Source: Armatimonadota bacterium (GTDB lineage Bacteria; Armatimonadota; Hebobacteria; CAIYQO01). From it: a stretch of DNA of 64,000 bases. The notes below the pieces were generated by a model. It did no database searches. It was not told where the DNA came from and was given only the letters and a program-made list of their open reading frames with translations. The translations under genes were made by a program, and so were the position numbers. This document shows, piece after piece, positions 15,988 to 22,971 of the stretch (its first letter is position 1; each line of letters begins with the position of its first letter). The stretch is taken from positions 1 through 64,000 of the forward strand of contig JAKPKV010000064.1 in NCBI GenBank assembly GCA_029553475.1. Direction: 5' to 3'.

Positions 15988-17233
15988 CGCGCCCTTCCGC
16001 GTGATGCTCGGCATCACCGGCTCCATCGCCGCTTACAAGTGCGCCGACCTGGTGCGGAAGCTGCGCGCGCTGCGCGACCCCGCCGCCCCCGGCCGCCGTG
16101 CCGAGGTGCGCGCCATCCTCACCGATCACGGCGCGCAATTCATCACCCCCGTCACCCTGCAGACGCTCACCGGCTTCCCGGTCTACCGGGACCTGTTCGT
16201 CTCCGCCGAGGAGTGGGACGTGGAGCACATCGGACTGGCTGACGGCGCCGACCTGCTGCTCATCGCCCCCGCCACCGCCAATATCCTGGCGAAACTCGCC
16301 CTCGGCCTGGCGGACGATCTGCTCTCCTCCACCGCCCTCGCCTGCGTCGCGCCGCTGCTCATCGCCCCGGCGATGAACGTGCATATGTGGGAGCATCCCG
16401 CCACCCAGGCGCATATACGGACGCTGCTGGAGCGCGGCGCCATCGTCATCGGGCCGGAAACCGGCGCCCTCGCCTGCGGCTACGAAGGCCGCGGCCGCAT
16501 GGCGCCGGCGGAGACCATCGCCGCCGCCGTGGAGGCCTACTTCCGGCATCCGCGCGCGCCGAGGCCGGAGGCCGCGTGCGATCTGCGCGACCTGCGCGTC
16601 GTCATCACCGCCGGGCCCACCCGCGAGTACCTGGATCCCGTGCGCTTCCTATCGAATCCGAGCTCCGGCAAGATGGGCTACGCGCTGGCCGTCGCCGCCC
16701 GCCGCCGCGGCGCCCGCGTCACGCTGGTCAGCGGGCCGGTCAATCTGCCCGCGCCCGACGGCGTCACCCTCGTGCCCGTCATCTCCACCGCCGAGATGGC
16801 GGGGGCGGCGCTTGACGCCGCCGAGGACGCTGACGTGATCATCGGTGCCGCCGCCCCCGCCGACTTCGCCCCCGCCGCGCGCGCCCCGCGCAAGATCAAG
16901 AAAGCGGGCCGCGACGGGCTGGACGCGCGGCTGGTGCCCACGGTGGATATCCTCGCCACCCTGGGCGAGCGCAAGCGCCCCGGCCAGCTCATCGTCGCCT
17001 TCGCCGCCGAATCGGACGACCTCGTCGCCCACGCCCGCGAAAAACTCGCCCGCAAGCGCGCCGACCTCATCGTCGCCAACGACATCACCGCCCCCGACGC
17101 CGGCTTCCACGCCGACACCAACCGCGCCCTCCTCCTCTACCCCGACGGCCGCGCTGAGGAGCTCCCCCTCCAGCCCAAATCCGCCATGGCCGACCGCATT
17201 TTGGACGCGGTGGTGAAGCTGCGGCAGGGCTGA
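15980..17233 (+). CDS. coaBC: Bifunctional phosphopantothenoylcysteine decarboxylase / phosphopantothenate-cysteine ligase
   Basis: A 417-residue coenzyme A biosynthesis enzyme. The N-terminal CoaC flavoprotein half (residues 1-185) has GITGSIAAYK, the HIGLADGADLLLIAPATAN block and the PAMNVHMW signature of the active-site region. The C-terminal CoaB half (from about 195) has the nucleotide-binding TAGPTREYLDPVR, FLSNPSSGKMG and a KIKK motif. The ATG at 15980 overlaps the end of gmk. A GTG one codon earlier is possible. Confidence 0.95.
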   Translation: MADAPFRVMLGITGSIAAYKCADLVRKLRALRDPAAPGRRAEVRAILTDHGAQFITPVTLQTLTGFPVYRDLFVSAEEWDVEHIGLADGADLLLIAPATANILAKLALGLADDLLSSTALACVAPLLIAPAMNVHMWEHPATQAHIRTLLERGAIVIGPETGALACGYEGRGRMAPAETIAAAVEAYFRHPRAPRPEAACDLRDLRVVITAGPTREYLDPVRFLSNPSSGKMGYALAVAARRRGARVTLVSGPVNLPAPDGVTLVPVISTAEMAGAALDAAEDADVIIGAAAPADFAPAARAPRKIKKAGRDGLDARLVPTVDILATLGERKRPGQLIVAFAAESDDLVAHAREKLARKRADLIVANDITAPDAGFHADTNRALLLYPDGRAEELPLQPKSAMADRILDAVVKLRQG

Positions 17234-17284
17234 CGGGCGGGGGGAGGTCCGCTAGCTGCGGAGTACAACTCCGCGGACCAGGTG

Positions 17285-17420
17285 TGGGCGGGCGAGCGTC
17301 CCCGCGAGCCGACTCCGGGAGGAAATGATCATATGTCGTGTGCGATCGAAAGACTCTCTCGTGAGCACGACGGATGAGACTTCCCCCCGGAGTCGGCTCG
17401 CGGGGACGCTCGCCCGCCCA
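17285..17420. repeat. Palindromic dispersed element, copy 2
   Basis: A 136-bp element with perfect 35-bp terminal inverted repeats (17285-17319 and 17386-17420; TGGGCGGGCGAGCGTCCCCG at the outer end). The interior ATATGTCGTGTGCGATCG and the ACGACGGATGAGACTTCC block align with copy 1 at 10743-10874. Just upstream (17252-17279) is a small GCGGAGTACAACTCCGC hairpin related to the element at 46269-46402. Confidence 0.85.
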
Positions 17421-17503
17421 TGTTGTCGCGAGGACGCGCGCCCGCGCTTTTCCACCAGGGCTGTCTCGCGAGCAGGAGTAGCGGCCGCAGGCCAAACAGG
17501 CGG

Positions 17504-18430
17504 TTACACTTCTTCCGATTCCACCATCTCGCGCAGGCGGGCGAGGGCTTTGTGCTGGAGACGGGAGACGTGCATTTGCGAGATGTGGAGTTCTTTCGCC
17601 ACGTCGGTTTGCGACCAGCCTTTGAAGAAGCGCAGGATGATGATCTTCCGCTCGCGCGGCGTGAGGCGGCGGATGGCGTCCTCCAGGCGCGAGCGCATGC
17701 CCAACTCCTCGAAGGAGGCGTCTTCCTTGCCGACGTAGTCTTGCAGGCGCGAGCGCGAATCGTCCTCATCGTCGCCGAGCTCGTTATCCAGCGACACCAA
17801 TTCGTAGAGATGGCCGAGCTCCATGCCTTCCAGCGTCTCTTCCAGGCTGGCGCCGATCGCTTCGGCCACTTCCTGCACGGTGGGGGCGCGGTTGAGTTTG
17901 AGGGTGAGCTGCTCCACCGCCTTATTCGCGGCGAGGTTCACCTCCTGCAGGCGGCGGGGCACCTTGATGGCCCAGCCGCGGTCGCGGAAGTGACGCTTGA
18001 TCTCCCCGACGATGGTGGGGGTGGCGAAGGTGGCGAAGCGGATGCCGCGTTCGGGATCAAAGCGGTCAATGGCATGCATGAGGCCGATGGTGCCCACGCC
18101 GATGAGGTCATCGAGCGGCTCGCCGCGATTGGCGAATTTCTTCGCCAGGAAGCGCACGAGGTTCATGTGGTTCATGACCAGTTGTTCGCGAATGAGGGGA
18201 TCCCGCGTGCGGTAATAGCGATGGAAGAGCGCCTCATCGTAGTCGTGCCGGGAGGGTTCCGGCGCGCTGACGACCGGGGGCTCGGGGCGCGCGGGTTCTT
18301 CCTCGCGCTCCTCCTCCGGCTCCATCTCCATCGCCTCGTCTTCGCGTTCGACGTCGTGCAGTTCGTCTTCGATCATCTTGGCCTGTTGAGGTGCGGCATC
18401 ATCCGATCCGCCGACCAGTCCACACAGCAT
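17504..18430 (-). CDS. sigB: SigB/SigF-family RNA polymerase sigma factor
   Basis: A 308-residue alternative sigma factor. An acidic N-terminal extension of about 60 residues (EREDEAMEMEPEEEREEE) is atypical and precedes region 2. Region 2 contains NLVRFLAKKFANRG, DLIGVGTIGLMHAIDRFDP and RFATFATPTIVGEIKRHFRD. Region 3 contains VPRRLQEVNLAANKAVEQL. Region 4 is a helix-turn-helix (LTPRERKIIILRFFKGWSQTDVAKELHISQMHVSRLQ, positions about 240-278). It is the last gene of a three-gene operon in which every stop codon overlaps the next ATG by one base. RsbW is expected to hold it inactive until stress. The acidic extension could modulate anti-sigma or DNA binding (inference). Confidence 0.93.
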   Translation of the reverse strand: MLCGLVGGSDDAAPQQAKMIEDELHDVEREDEAMEMEPEEEREEEPARPEPPVVSAPEPSRHDYDEALFHRYYRTRDPLIREQLVMNHMNLVRFLAKKFANRGEPLDDLIGVGTIGLMHAIDRFDPERGIRFATFATPTIVGEIKRHFRDRGWAIKVPRRLQEVNLAANKAVEQLTLKLNRAPTVQEVAEAIGASLEETLEGMELGHLYELVSLDNELGDDEDDSRSRLQDYVGKEDASFEELGMRSRLEDAIRRLTPRERKIIILRFFKGWSQTDVAKELHISQMHVSRLQHKALARLREMVESEEV

Positions 18431-18882
18431 TATTCGCGGTCCTCTCCGGCGCGCAGGTATTTCACCATACGCACGCGCGTCCCGTCGTCCGGCGTTGAGG
18501 TGACTTCCACGTCATCCATCAGCGCCTGGATCAAGAGCAGCCCGAGCCCGCCTTCGGTCAGGGTGGCGGTGCCGGCCGCATGCGCCGCGGACGCGGCGGC
18601 GCCAGGCTCAAAACCGACGCCGGGATCATGCACGGTAATGCTCAAGCCGTCATCCGCGATGCGACAGGCAATCGTCACCATCTCGGCGCACTGCTCCGCC
18701 GGTACGCCATGCTCAATGGCATTCGTGCAGGCCTCCCCCACGGCCACCTTGATATCTTCGATCGCGCTGACATCAAAGCCCATGCGACAGGCGACAGCGG
18801 CCACGGTCAGGCGGGCGACCGCCACGAATTCCGGCCGGTTCGGCAGGCGCAACTCCACGTGACACCCAGTACAGGTAGCCAT
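18430..18882 (-). CDS. rsbW: Anti-sigma factor / serine kinase RsbW-type
   Basis: A 150-residue GHKL-ATPase-fold protein. The N box is GEACTNAIEHG, the G1 box DPGVGFEP and the G2 box EGGLGLLLIQALMDDVEV, as in RsbW/SpoIIAB. It is predicted to bind and sequester the neighbouring sigma factor and to phosphorylate the antagonist encoded just upstream. The first eleven residues include Cys-Thr-Gly-Cys (CTGC), a possible metal- or redox-sensitive pair not standard in RsbW. Coupled by one-base stop/start overlaps to both neighbours. Confidence 0.92.
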   Translation of the reverse strand: MATCTGCHVELRLPNRPEFVAVARLTVAAVACRMGFDVSAIEDIKVAVGEACTNAIEHGVPAEQCAEMVTIACRIADDGLSITVHDPGVGFEPGAAASAAHAAGTATLTEGGLGLLLIQALMDDVEVTSTPDDGTRVRMVKYLRAGEDRE

Positions 18883-19256
18883 CAGGATTCCGTCCCCCCT
18901 TGCGTCAGGTGTGCGATCGCGTCCTGCTCGGTGGCGTCTATGGGGAAGACCGTCACCAGATAGGTCACTTCCAGCAGCTTTTGCACCTTGGGCGGCGGCG
19001 CCACCAGGCGCACGCTGCCGCCCTGTTCCTGGGCGCGCACCAGCGCGCCTTTCAGCAGTCCCAATCCGGTACTATCCAGATAGTCCGTCCGCCGCAGGTC
19101 CACGACAAGGTGGTAGTACCCTTTCTCCAGCAGGTCTACCAGCACTGCTCTGGCGTGCGGCGACGTATAGACATCAATTTCGCCGGAGAAGGCCACTACG
19201 GCCACGTGTTCATGCACGCATCGGGTCTGCACTTCGAGATTCATCGCCGTTCCCAC
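18882..19256 (-). CDS. rsbV: STAS-domain anti-sigma factor antagonist RsbV-type
   Basis: A 124-residue STAS protein. The phosphorylation site is Ser62 in the motif TDYLDSTGLGLL. Dephosphorylated RsbV would bind RsbW and release the sigma factor. The start is a GTG at 19256 with GGGGAGGG 5 nt upstream; an internal ATG at 19244 is possible. It is first in the rsbV-rsbW-sigB operon. No PP2C phosphatase (RsbU/RsbP) is encoded nearby, so the activating phosphatase must be elsewhere. Confidence 0.92.
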   Translation of the reverse strand: MGTAMNLEVQTRCVHEHVAVVAFSGEIDVYTSPHARAVLVDLLEKGYYHLVVDLRRTDYLDSTGLGLLKGALVRAQEQGGSVRLVAPPPKVQKLLEVTYLVTVFPIDATEQDAIAHLTQGGTES

Positions 19257-19412
19257 CGTCTTCCCTCCCCGACCGCATCCCCGCGGTCATGGCCATGCCG
19301 CTTCCGCCACGCTATGTGCGTCATCGCGTTCAGTGTAGCGCGTTTTTCGGCGGCGGGGTGCGCGCATCCTCGCGCAATGTCCCCTCTCGCGCCGGTCAAT
19401 GCCGGCGCCCGG

Positions 19413-19685
19413 CTACTCCAGGCCAACCTGGCGGCGCATGCGGGCGGCGCCGTCGCGGGCGCCGGCCTTCGCCGCGTCGGCGGCGCGCGTCAAGTCCGCC
19501 TTCACCTGTTCCACGCCGTCGCGCAGGTCGCCGAGGCGTTCCCGCACGCCCGCCATGAGCGCGTCGCGCGTTTCCTCGCCCGACTTCGGGGCGAAGAGCA
19601 GTGCGGTGACGGCGCCCACCACGGCGCCAACCAGCAAGCCGGCCATCAGGCCCGGCCACGCGGACTGTCGGGGGTCTTCAGTCAT
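19413..19685 (-). CDS. YtxH-domain general-stress protein
   Basis: A 90-residue protein. The N-terminal membrane helix (WPGLMAGLLVGAVVGAVTALLFAP) is followed by the YtxH signature FAPKSGEETRDAL and a long amphipathic helix rich in Ala, Arg and Glu. YtxH-type proteins are SigB-dependent general-stress proteins in Bacillus. Its position 157 bp upstream of the rsbV operon on the same strand suggests it belongs to the stress regulon. The function of the family is unknown. Confidence 0.85.
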   Translation of the reverse strand: MTEDPRQSAWPGLMAGLLVGAVVGAVTALLFAPKSGEETRDALMAGVRERLGDLRDGVEQVKADLTRAADAAKAGARDGAARMRRQVGLE

Positions 19686-19846
19686 CGTCGTGCTCCTTTT
19701 CTTCTCCTGCCGCTACCGGCGATACGCCCGGCGCCGGACGACACCGACGCCGGGTATAGCATAACGGAAATCGCCCCCTGATGCAAAACCAACAGGGGTT
19801 GCCGGGCGCGCAACGCAAGCCGCGCACCGGCCTCAGGCCCTCCGCG

Positions 19847-20788
19847 CTAGGCGCGCACCGCCCGCGCGCCGCCCAGCGCCGCTTCCAGCGCCTGGATCCC
19901 TGCGGCCTCCGCGTCACGCGCCTGCGCGAGCAGCGTCGCCAGGCGGCGGCGCTCGGTCAGCGCGGGCGCGGGACCGGGATACGGCCATGCCGCGCAGACG
20001 GCGTCCAGCGCGTCGGCGACGCGGCGATACGCCTCCGCCGCGTCGGCATACGCCGGCCCCAGCCCCGCCAGAAAGGCGGCGGCATGGCGGCGGCACTCGG
20101 CGAAGACGTGGTGCGTATACGACAGGTGATCGGACGCGTGCGCCACCTCTTCTTCGGTGAGCGCGGCGATCCACACCGCCCAGGCCTCTCCGCCGAAGGT
20201 CCACTGCGCGTCGGGGGGATTGGGCCAGCGCTGCCAGGTGACCGCGCCGCGCAACGCGAGCTCCCGCGCGGAGGCGCGGTCTGCCTTCGACTTCGGCGCG
20301 GGGAACAGCGCCCAGACCTGGCAAGTATGCATCCCCAGCCGCACGTAGGGAACGCGGCCCTGCGTGTGGGCCGCGCCGGGTCCCTGGACGATATATTCCA
20401 GGCGGTCGGCATCATAGCCCACCGCGAGATAGAATTCCGGATACACGGCGTCCCAGAGGATGGCGGGGCGGCCGTCGTTGATGCTCTCCATCGTGCGCTG
20501 CCAGATGAGCTCGCGCGCTTCGTCGGCGCCGCGCATATCGCAAGAGGCGCAGACGCGGCGCAGCGAGAACATTTGCCGCAGCGGGAAGAGAATGGCGCCC
20601 CAGTCCCAGGCCGTGGGGCCGCTTGGACACAACGTGCGTTCGATGTTGAGGATGAACGCGTGGCCGGAGTAGCCAAAGAGGTCCGTGAGGGTGATCGTGT
20701 CGTCCCAGGTGCGCACCGCCCCGTAGAGGGCTGCCATCATCGAGGTGGCAAGGGCTGGTGCCTGCACCTGGGGGAGTATTGTAGCCAT
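19847..20788 (-). CDS. BtrH-like / C39-peptidase-like fold protein
   Basis: A 313-residue protein of uncertain function. The N-terminal 150 residues resemble BtrH-type acyltransferases and C39-like peptidase folds: LTDLFGYSGHAFILNIE, the WDWG turn, INDGRPAILWDAVYPEFYLAVGYD. A Cys-x-x-Cys (CASC) lies at about residue 80, and no convincing catalytic Cys is seen at the usual N-terminal place. The C-terminal 130 residues are alpha-helical and alanine-rich. GGGAGGA lies 8 nt before the start. A 17-bp palindrome sits 30 bp upstream. There is no signal peptide. Family assignment is tentative. Confidence 0.65.
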   Translation of the reverse strand: MATILPQVQAPALATSMMAALYGAVRTWDDTITLTDLFGYSGHAFILNIERTLCPSGPTAWDWGAILFPLRQMFSLRRVCASCDMRGADEARELIWQRTMESINDGRPAILWDAVYPEFYLAVGYDADRLEYIVQGPGAAHTQGRVPYVRLGMHTCQVWALFPAPKSKADRASARELALRGAVTWQRWPNPPDAQWTFGGEAWAVWIAALTEEEVAHASDHLSYTHHVFAECRRHAAAFLAGLGPAYADAAEAYRRVADALDAVCAAWPYPGPAPALTERRRLATLLAQARDAEAAGIQALEAALGGARAVRA

Positions 20789-20817
20789 GGCCGTATCCTC
20801 CCATCGTCAGGATCCAC

Positions 20818-20834
20818 ACGTGCACCGTGCACGT
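20818..20834. promoter_or_regulatory. Palindromic operator candidate
   Basis: ACGTGCAC-C-GTGCACGT is a perfect 17-bp dyad, 30 bp upstream of the gene starting at 20788. Its symmetry suggests a binding site for a dimeric repressor; the regulator is unknown. Confidence 0.5.
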
Positions 20835-20993
20835 AGTCTCTGCTTTCGTCGGGCAGCGGAAAAGTCCTGCACACCTTTCGGCACGGCGTTGTCGGGATTC
20901 TCAACCGGTGGGATGGATCCGCGCGGTGCGCGAGGGCCCGGCGGCACCGGGCCTGCCGGGTGAGGCCGCCGCTGTGATCGCATCATGGGGAGA

Positions 20994-21278
20994 TTACCCC
21001 TCTTCCATACCGAGCTCCCACATCGCTTCCAGGTCTTTGCTGGCATAGGCGCGGAAGGCGATGAGGGTATTGGTGGAGGTGATGCCGGGGATGCGCTGCA
21101 GGTGGGCGGTGACGAGACCGGCCAGCTCTTCATGCTGGCGCACGCGCGCAATCGCCACCAGATCGTAATCGCCGGCGACCGAGTAGGCTTCGGCGATGCC
21201 ATTCACGCGCATGAGCGCATCCGCCACCTCCGGCACTTTCCCCTGCTCCACGGTGATGAGAATCACGGCTGTGACCAT
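20994..21278 (-). CDS. Lrp/AsnC-type RAM (ligand-binding) domain protein
   Basis: A 94-residue stand-alone RAM domain without the helix-turn-helix of full Lrp/AsnC proteins. The pattern is VTAVILITVEQGK, then GIAEAYSVAGDYDLVAIARV and IPGITSTNTLIAF. Such domains bind amino acids and multimerise, often pairing with full-length Lrp proteins. GGAGGATGAAACG precedes the ATG at 21278. A longer reading frame extends to 22136, but it lies antisense to the hydrolase gene and is discounted. Confidence 0.88.
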   Translation of the reverse strand: MVTAVILITVEQGKVPEVADALMRVNGIAEAYSVAGDYDLVAIARVRQHEELAGLVTAHLQRIPGITSTNTLIAFRAYASKDLEAMWELGMEEG

Positions 21279-21452
21279 CGTTTCATCCTCCCGTGATGGG
21301 TGTTCGACGCCGGCGGACGCTTCCCTTGCGGATGCTGGCCGTGCTGGGCGAAAAACTGGTAGAATCGGTCGGTGATGCCGTGGGGAGGCAGGAGGCGATG
21401 CGCCATCGCTGGCACACCGTGGCGCGCTGCCTGCCGGGGGAGGATGATGGCC

Positions 21453-22211
21453 ATGGGCGCGCGGCTTGGGGCGCCGACGGACTGCACGTATACGGCGGCG
21501 CTGGATGGCACCGCGCAGCGCTACGTGGTGATGCGGCCGGAGCCGTGTGACGCGACGGCGGCGCACCCCCTGCTGGTGGCGCTGCACGGGCATGGGGCGG
21601 ACCGCTGGCAATATGTGCGGGATGGGCGCGATGAGTGTCGGGCGGCGCGGGACGCCGCCGCGCGCTACGGGATGCTGTACGTGTCGCCGGATTACCGGGC
21701 GACGACCTCGTGGATGGGACCGGCGGCGGAAGCCGACCTGTTGCAGTTGATCGCCCTGCTGAAAACGCAGTACCGCATCAGCATGGTTTTCCTCGTCGGC
21801 GGCTCGATGGGCGCCTCCTCCGCGCTCACCTTCACCGCGCTGCACCCGGAGTTCATCGCCGGCGTCTGCGCGCAGAATCCGCTGGCGAACCACCTGGAAT
21901 ACACGCAGTTTCAGGAGGCCATCGCGGCGTCGTTCGGCGGCGCGAAGACGGCGATCCCCTGGGAATACGCGCAACGCAGCGCGGAATACTGGCCGGAAGC
22001 CTTCACCATGCCGACGGCCATCACCACCGGCGGGCGCGACACGCTGGTGCCGCCGGCCAGCGCGCTGCGGCTGGTCGCGATGCTCCGGTTGCTCCAGCGC
22101 CCCGTGCTGTGCCTGCACCGCGAAGCCGGCGGGCACGCCACCGATTATGCCGACACGACGCGGGCGCTGGACTTCGTCATCCGCGCGGCGCGGCGGGAGG
22201 CGGAGCGTTGA
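21453..22211 (+). CDS. Alpha/beta hydrolase, esterase type
   Basis: A 252-residue cytoplasmic hydrolase. The oxyanion-hole region is LLVALHGHGADRW, the nucleophile elbow GGSMGAS, the acid is near GGRDTLVPP, and the catalytic His lies in REAGGHATDY. It is similar in layout to PHB depolymerase/feruloyl esterase-like proteins. Substrate unknown. The start at 21453 is chosen because GGAGG lies 9 nt upstream; ATGs at 21444 and 21447 are too close to it. A TAGAAT -10-like box is present at 21360-21365. Confidence 0.85.
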   Translation: MGARLGAPTDCTYTAALDGTAQRYVVMRPEPCDATAAHPLLVALHGHGADRWQYVRDGRDECRAARDAAARYGMLYVSPDYRATTSWMGPAAEADLLQLIALLKTQYRISMVFLVGGSMGASSALTFTALHPEFIAGVCAQNPLANHLEYTQFQEAIAASFGGAKTAIPWEYAQRSAEYWPEAFTMPTAITTGGRDTLVPPASALRLVAMLRLLQRPVLCLHREAGGHATDYADTTRALDFVIRAARREAER

Positions 22212-22285
22212 TGGGCCCCCGGTTCGCCCGCACGCCGCGGGATAGACGCCGGGCGCGGACTACCCGGTGTGACCCGATGCCATGA

Positions 22286-22624
22286 CTACACGGCGTCCGG
22301 CCCGCGCATGCGATCGCGCACGCGCACGGCGTCCATGAGCGGCATGATGAAGATTTTGCCATCGCCGTGCTCGCCGGTATGCGCGGCGGAGCAAATCGCC
22401 GCGATCACCTGTTCCACCGGCACCTCGTGCACCACGGTGGTGATGCGGATTTTGGGCAGCAGGCTGGTCTGCACCTCCATGCCGCGGTAATATTCGGCAT
22501 GCCCACCCTGGTGGCCGCAGCCCAGCACTTCATCTACCGTCATGGCGATGACCCCGATCGCATTCAGCGCCTGTTTGACGGCTTCAAATTTCTCCGGGCG
22601 AATGACGGTTTCAATGCGGAACAT
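22286..22624 (-). CDS. P-II family nitrogen regulatory protein
   Basis: A 112-residue P-II signal protein (GlnB/GlnK type) that integrates 2-oxoglutarate, ATP and ADP. The N-terminal FRIETVIRPEKFEAVKQAL, the T-loop base GGHAEYYRG and the C-terminal GDGKIFIMPLMDAVRVR are conserved. Aligned with E. coli GlnB, position 51, the uridylylated Tyr, is Val (RGMEV), and position 49 is Met, so neither known T-loop modification site is present. The start at 22624 has AAAGGAG 6 nt upstream and gives the standard length of 112. No amtB or glnA is adjacent. A dyad lies 38 bp upstream. Confidence 0.93.
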   Translation of the reverse strand: MFRIETVIRPEKFEAVKQALNAIGVIAMTVDEVLGCGHQGGHAEYYRGMEVQTSLLPKIRITTVVHEVPVEQVIAAICSAAHTGEHGDGKIFIMPLMDAVRVRDRMRGPDAV

Positions 22625-22662
22625 ACGCATCTCCTTTCTCCATGATGAGCGTAGGCGGCACA

Positions 22663-22680
22663 GGTAACAGACATATTACC
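22663..22680. promoter_or_regulatory. Dyad upstream of the P-II gene
   Basis: GGTAA-N8-TTACC (22663-22680) lies 38 bp before the P-II start, next to a minus-strand TAATAT -10-like box (22672-22677). It resembles GTA/TAC-type nitrogen-regulator sites but has a longer spacer than the NtcA consensus. Confidence 0.45.
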
Positions 22681-22770
22681 GGATGTAACGGGCGCGTTTC
22701 GGGATATGCCGAAAAAGGGAACCGCGGATGCACGCCGCCAGAGATTGTATCGCCGACACGAGAGAACGCT

Positions 22771-22800
22771 TGACGCCGGCCGCGCCCATTGGGTATAGTA
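22771..22800 (+). promoter_or_regulatory. purH promoter
   Basis: -35 TTGACG (22771-22776), 18-bp spacer, -10 TATAGT (22795-22800). The transcript starts near 22807, just before the riboswitch aptamer. Confidence 0.75.
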
Positions 22801-22820
22801 GATAGTAAGAATTCAGCGTT

Positions 22821-22920
22821 GCCGAGAGACTGGCGGATCTGTGGAGTGTACCACGAGGGATCTCGGCGATGGATGTCTGCCGACCGCCTGGGCGCCTCAT
22901 CGCGGTGTCCGGGTTTTTTT
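22821..22920 (+). ncRNA. ZTP (pfl) riboswitch with intrinsic terminator
   Basis: The aptamer is closed by a perfect 7-bp P1, GCCGAGA (22821-22827) with TCTCGGC (22861-22867). It contains the GACTGGCG segment, the GTGG...CCAC hairpin followed by GAGGGA, and the conserved CCGACCGCCTGGGC element (22880-22893). A terminator hairpin (22887-22913; CCTGGGCGCC pairs with GGTGTCCGGG using G-U pairs) is followed by seven Ts (22914-22920). The terminator uses the ligand-binding CCTGGGC strand. Binding of ZMP/ZTP, the purine intermediates that build up when 10-formyl-THF is short, should therefore prevent termination and turn purH on. Confidence 0.9.
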
Positions 22921-22971
22921 GCGCCCGGCGCCATGGGGTACGTTCCATCTCACAGTCACGGGGAGGTTATC

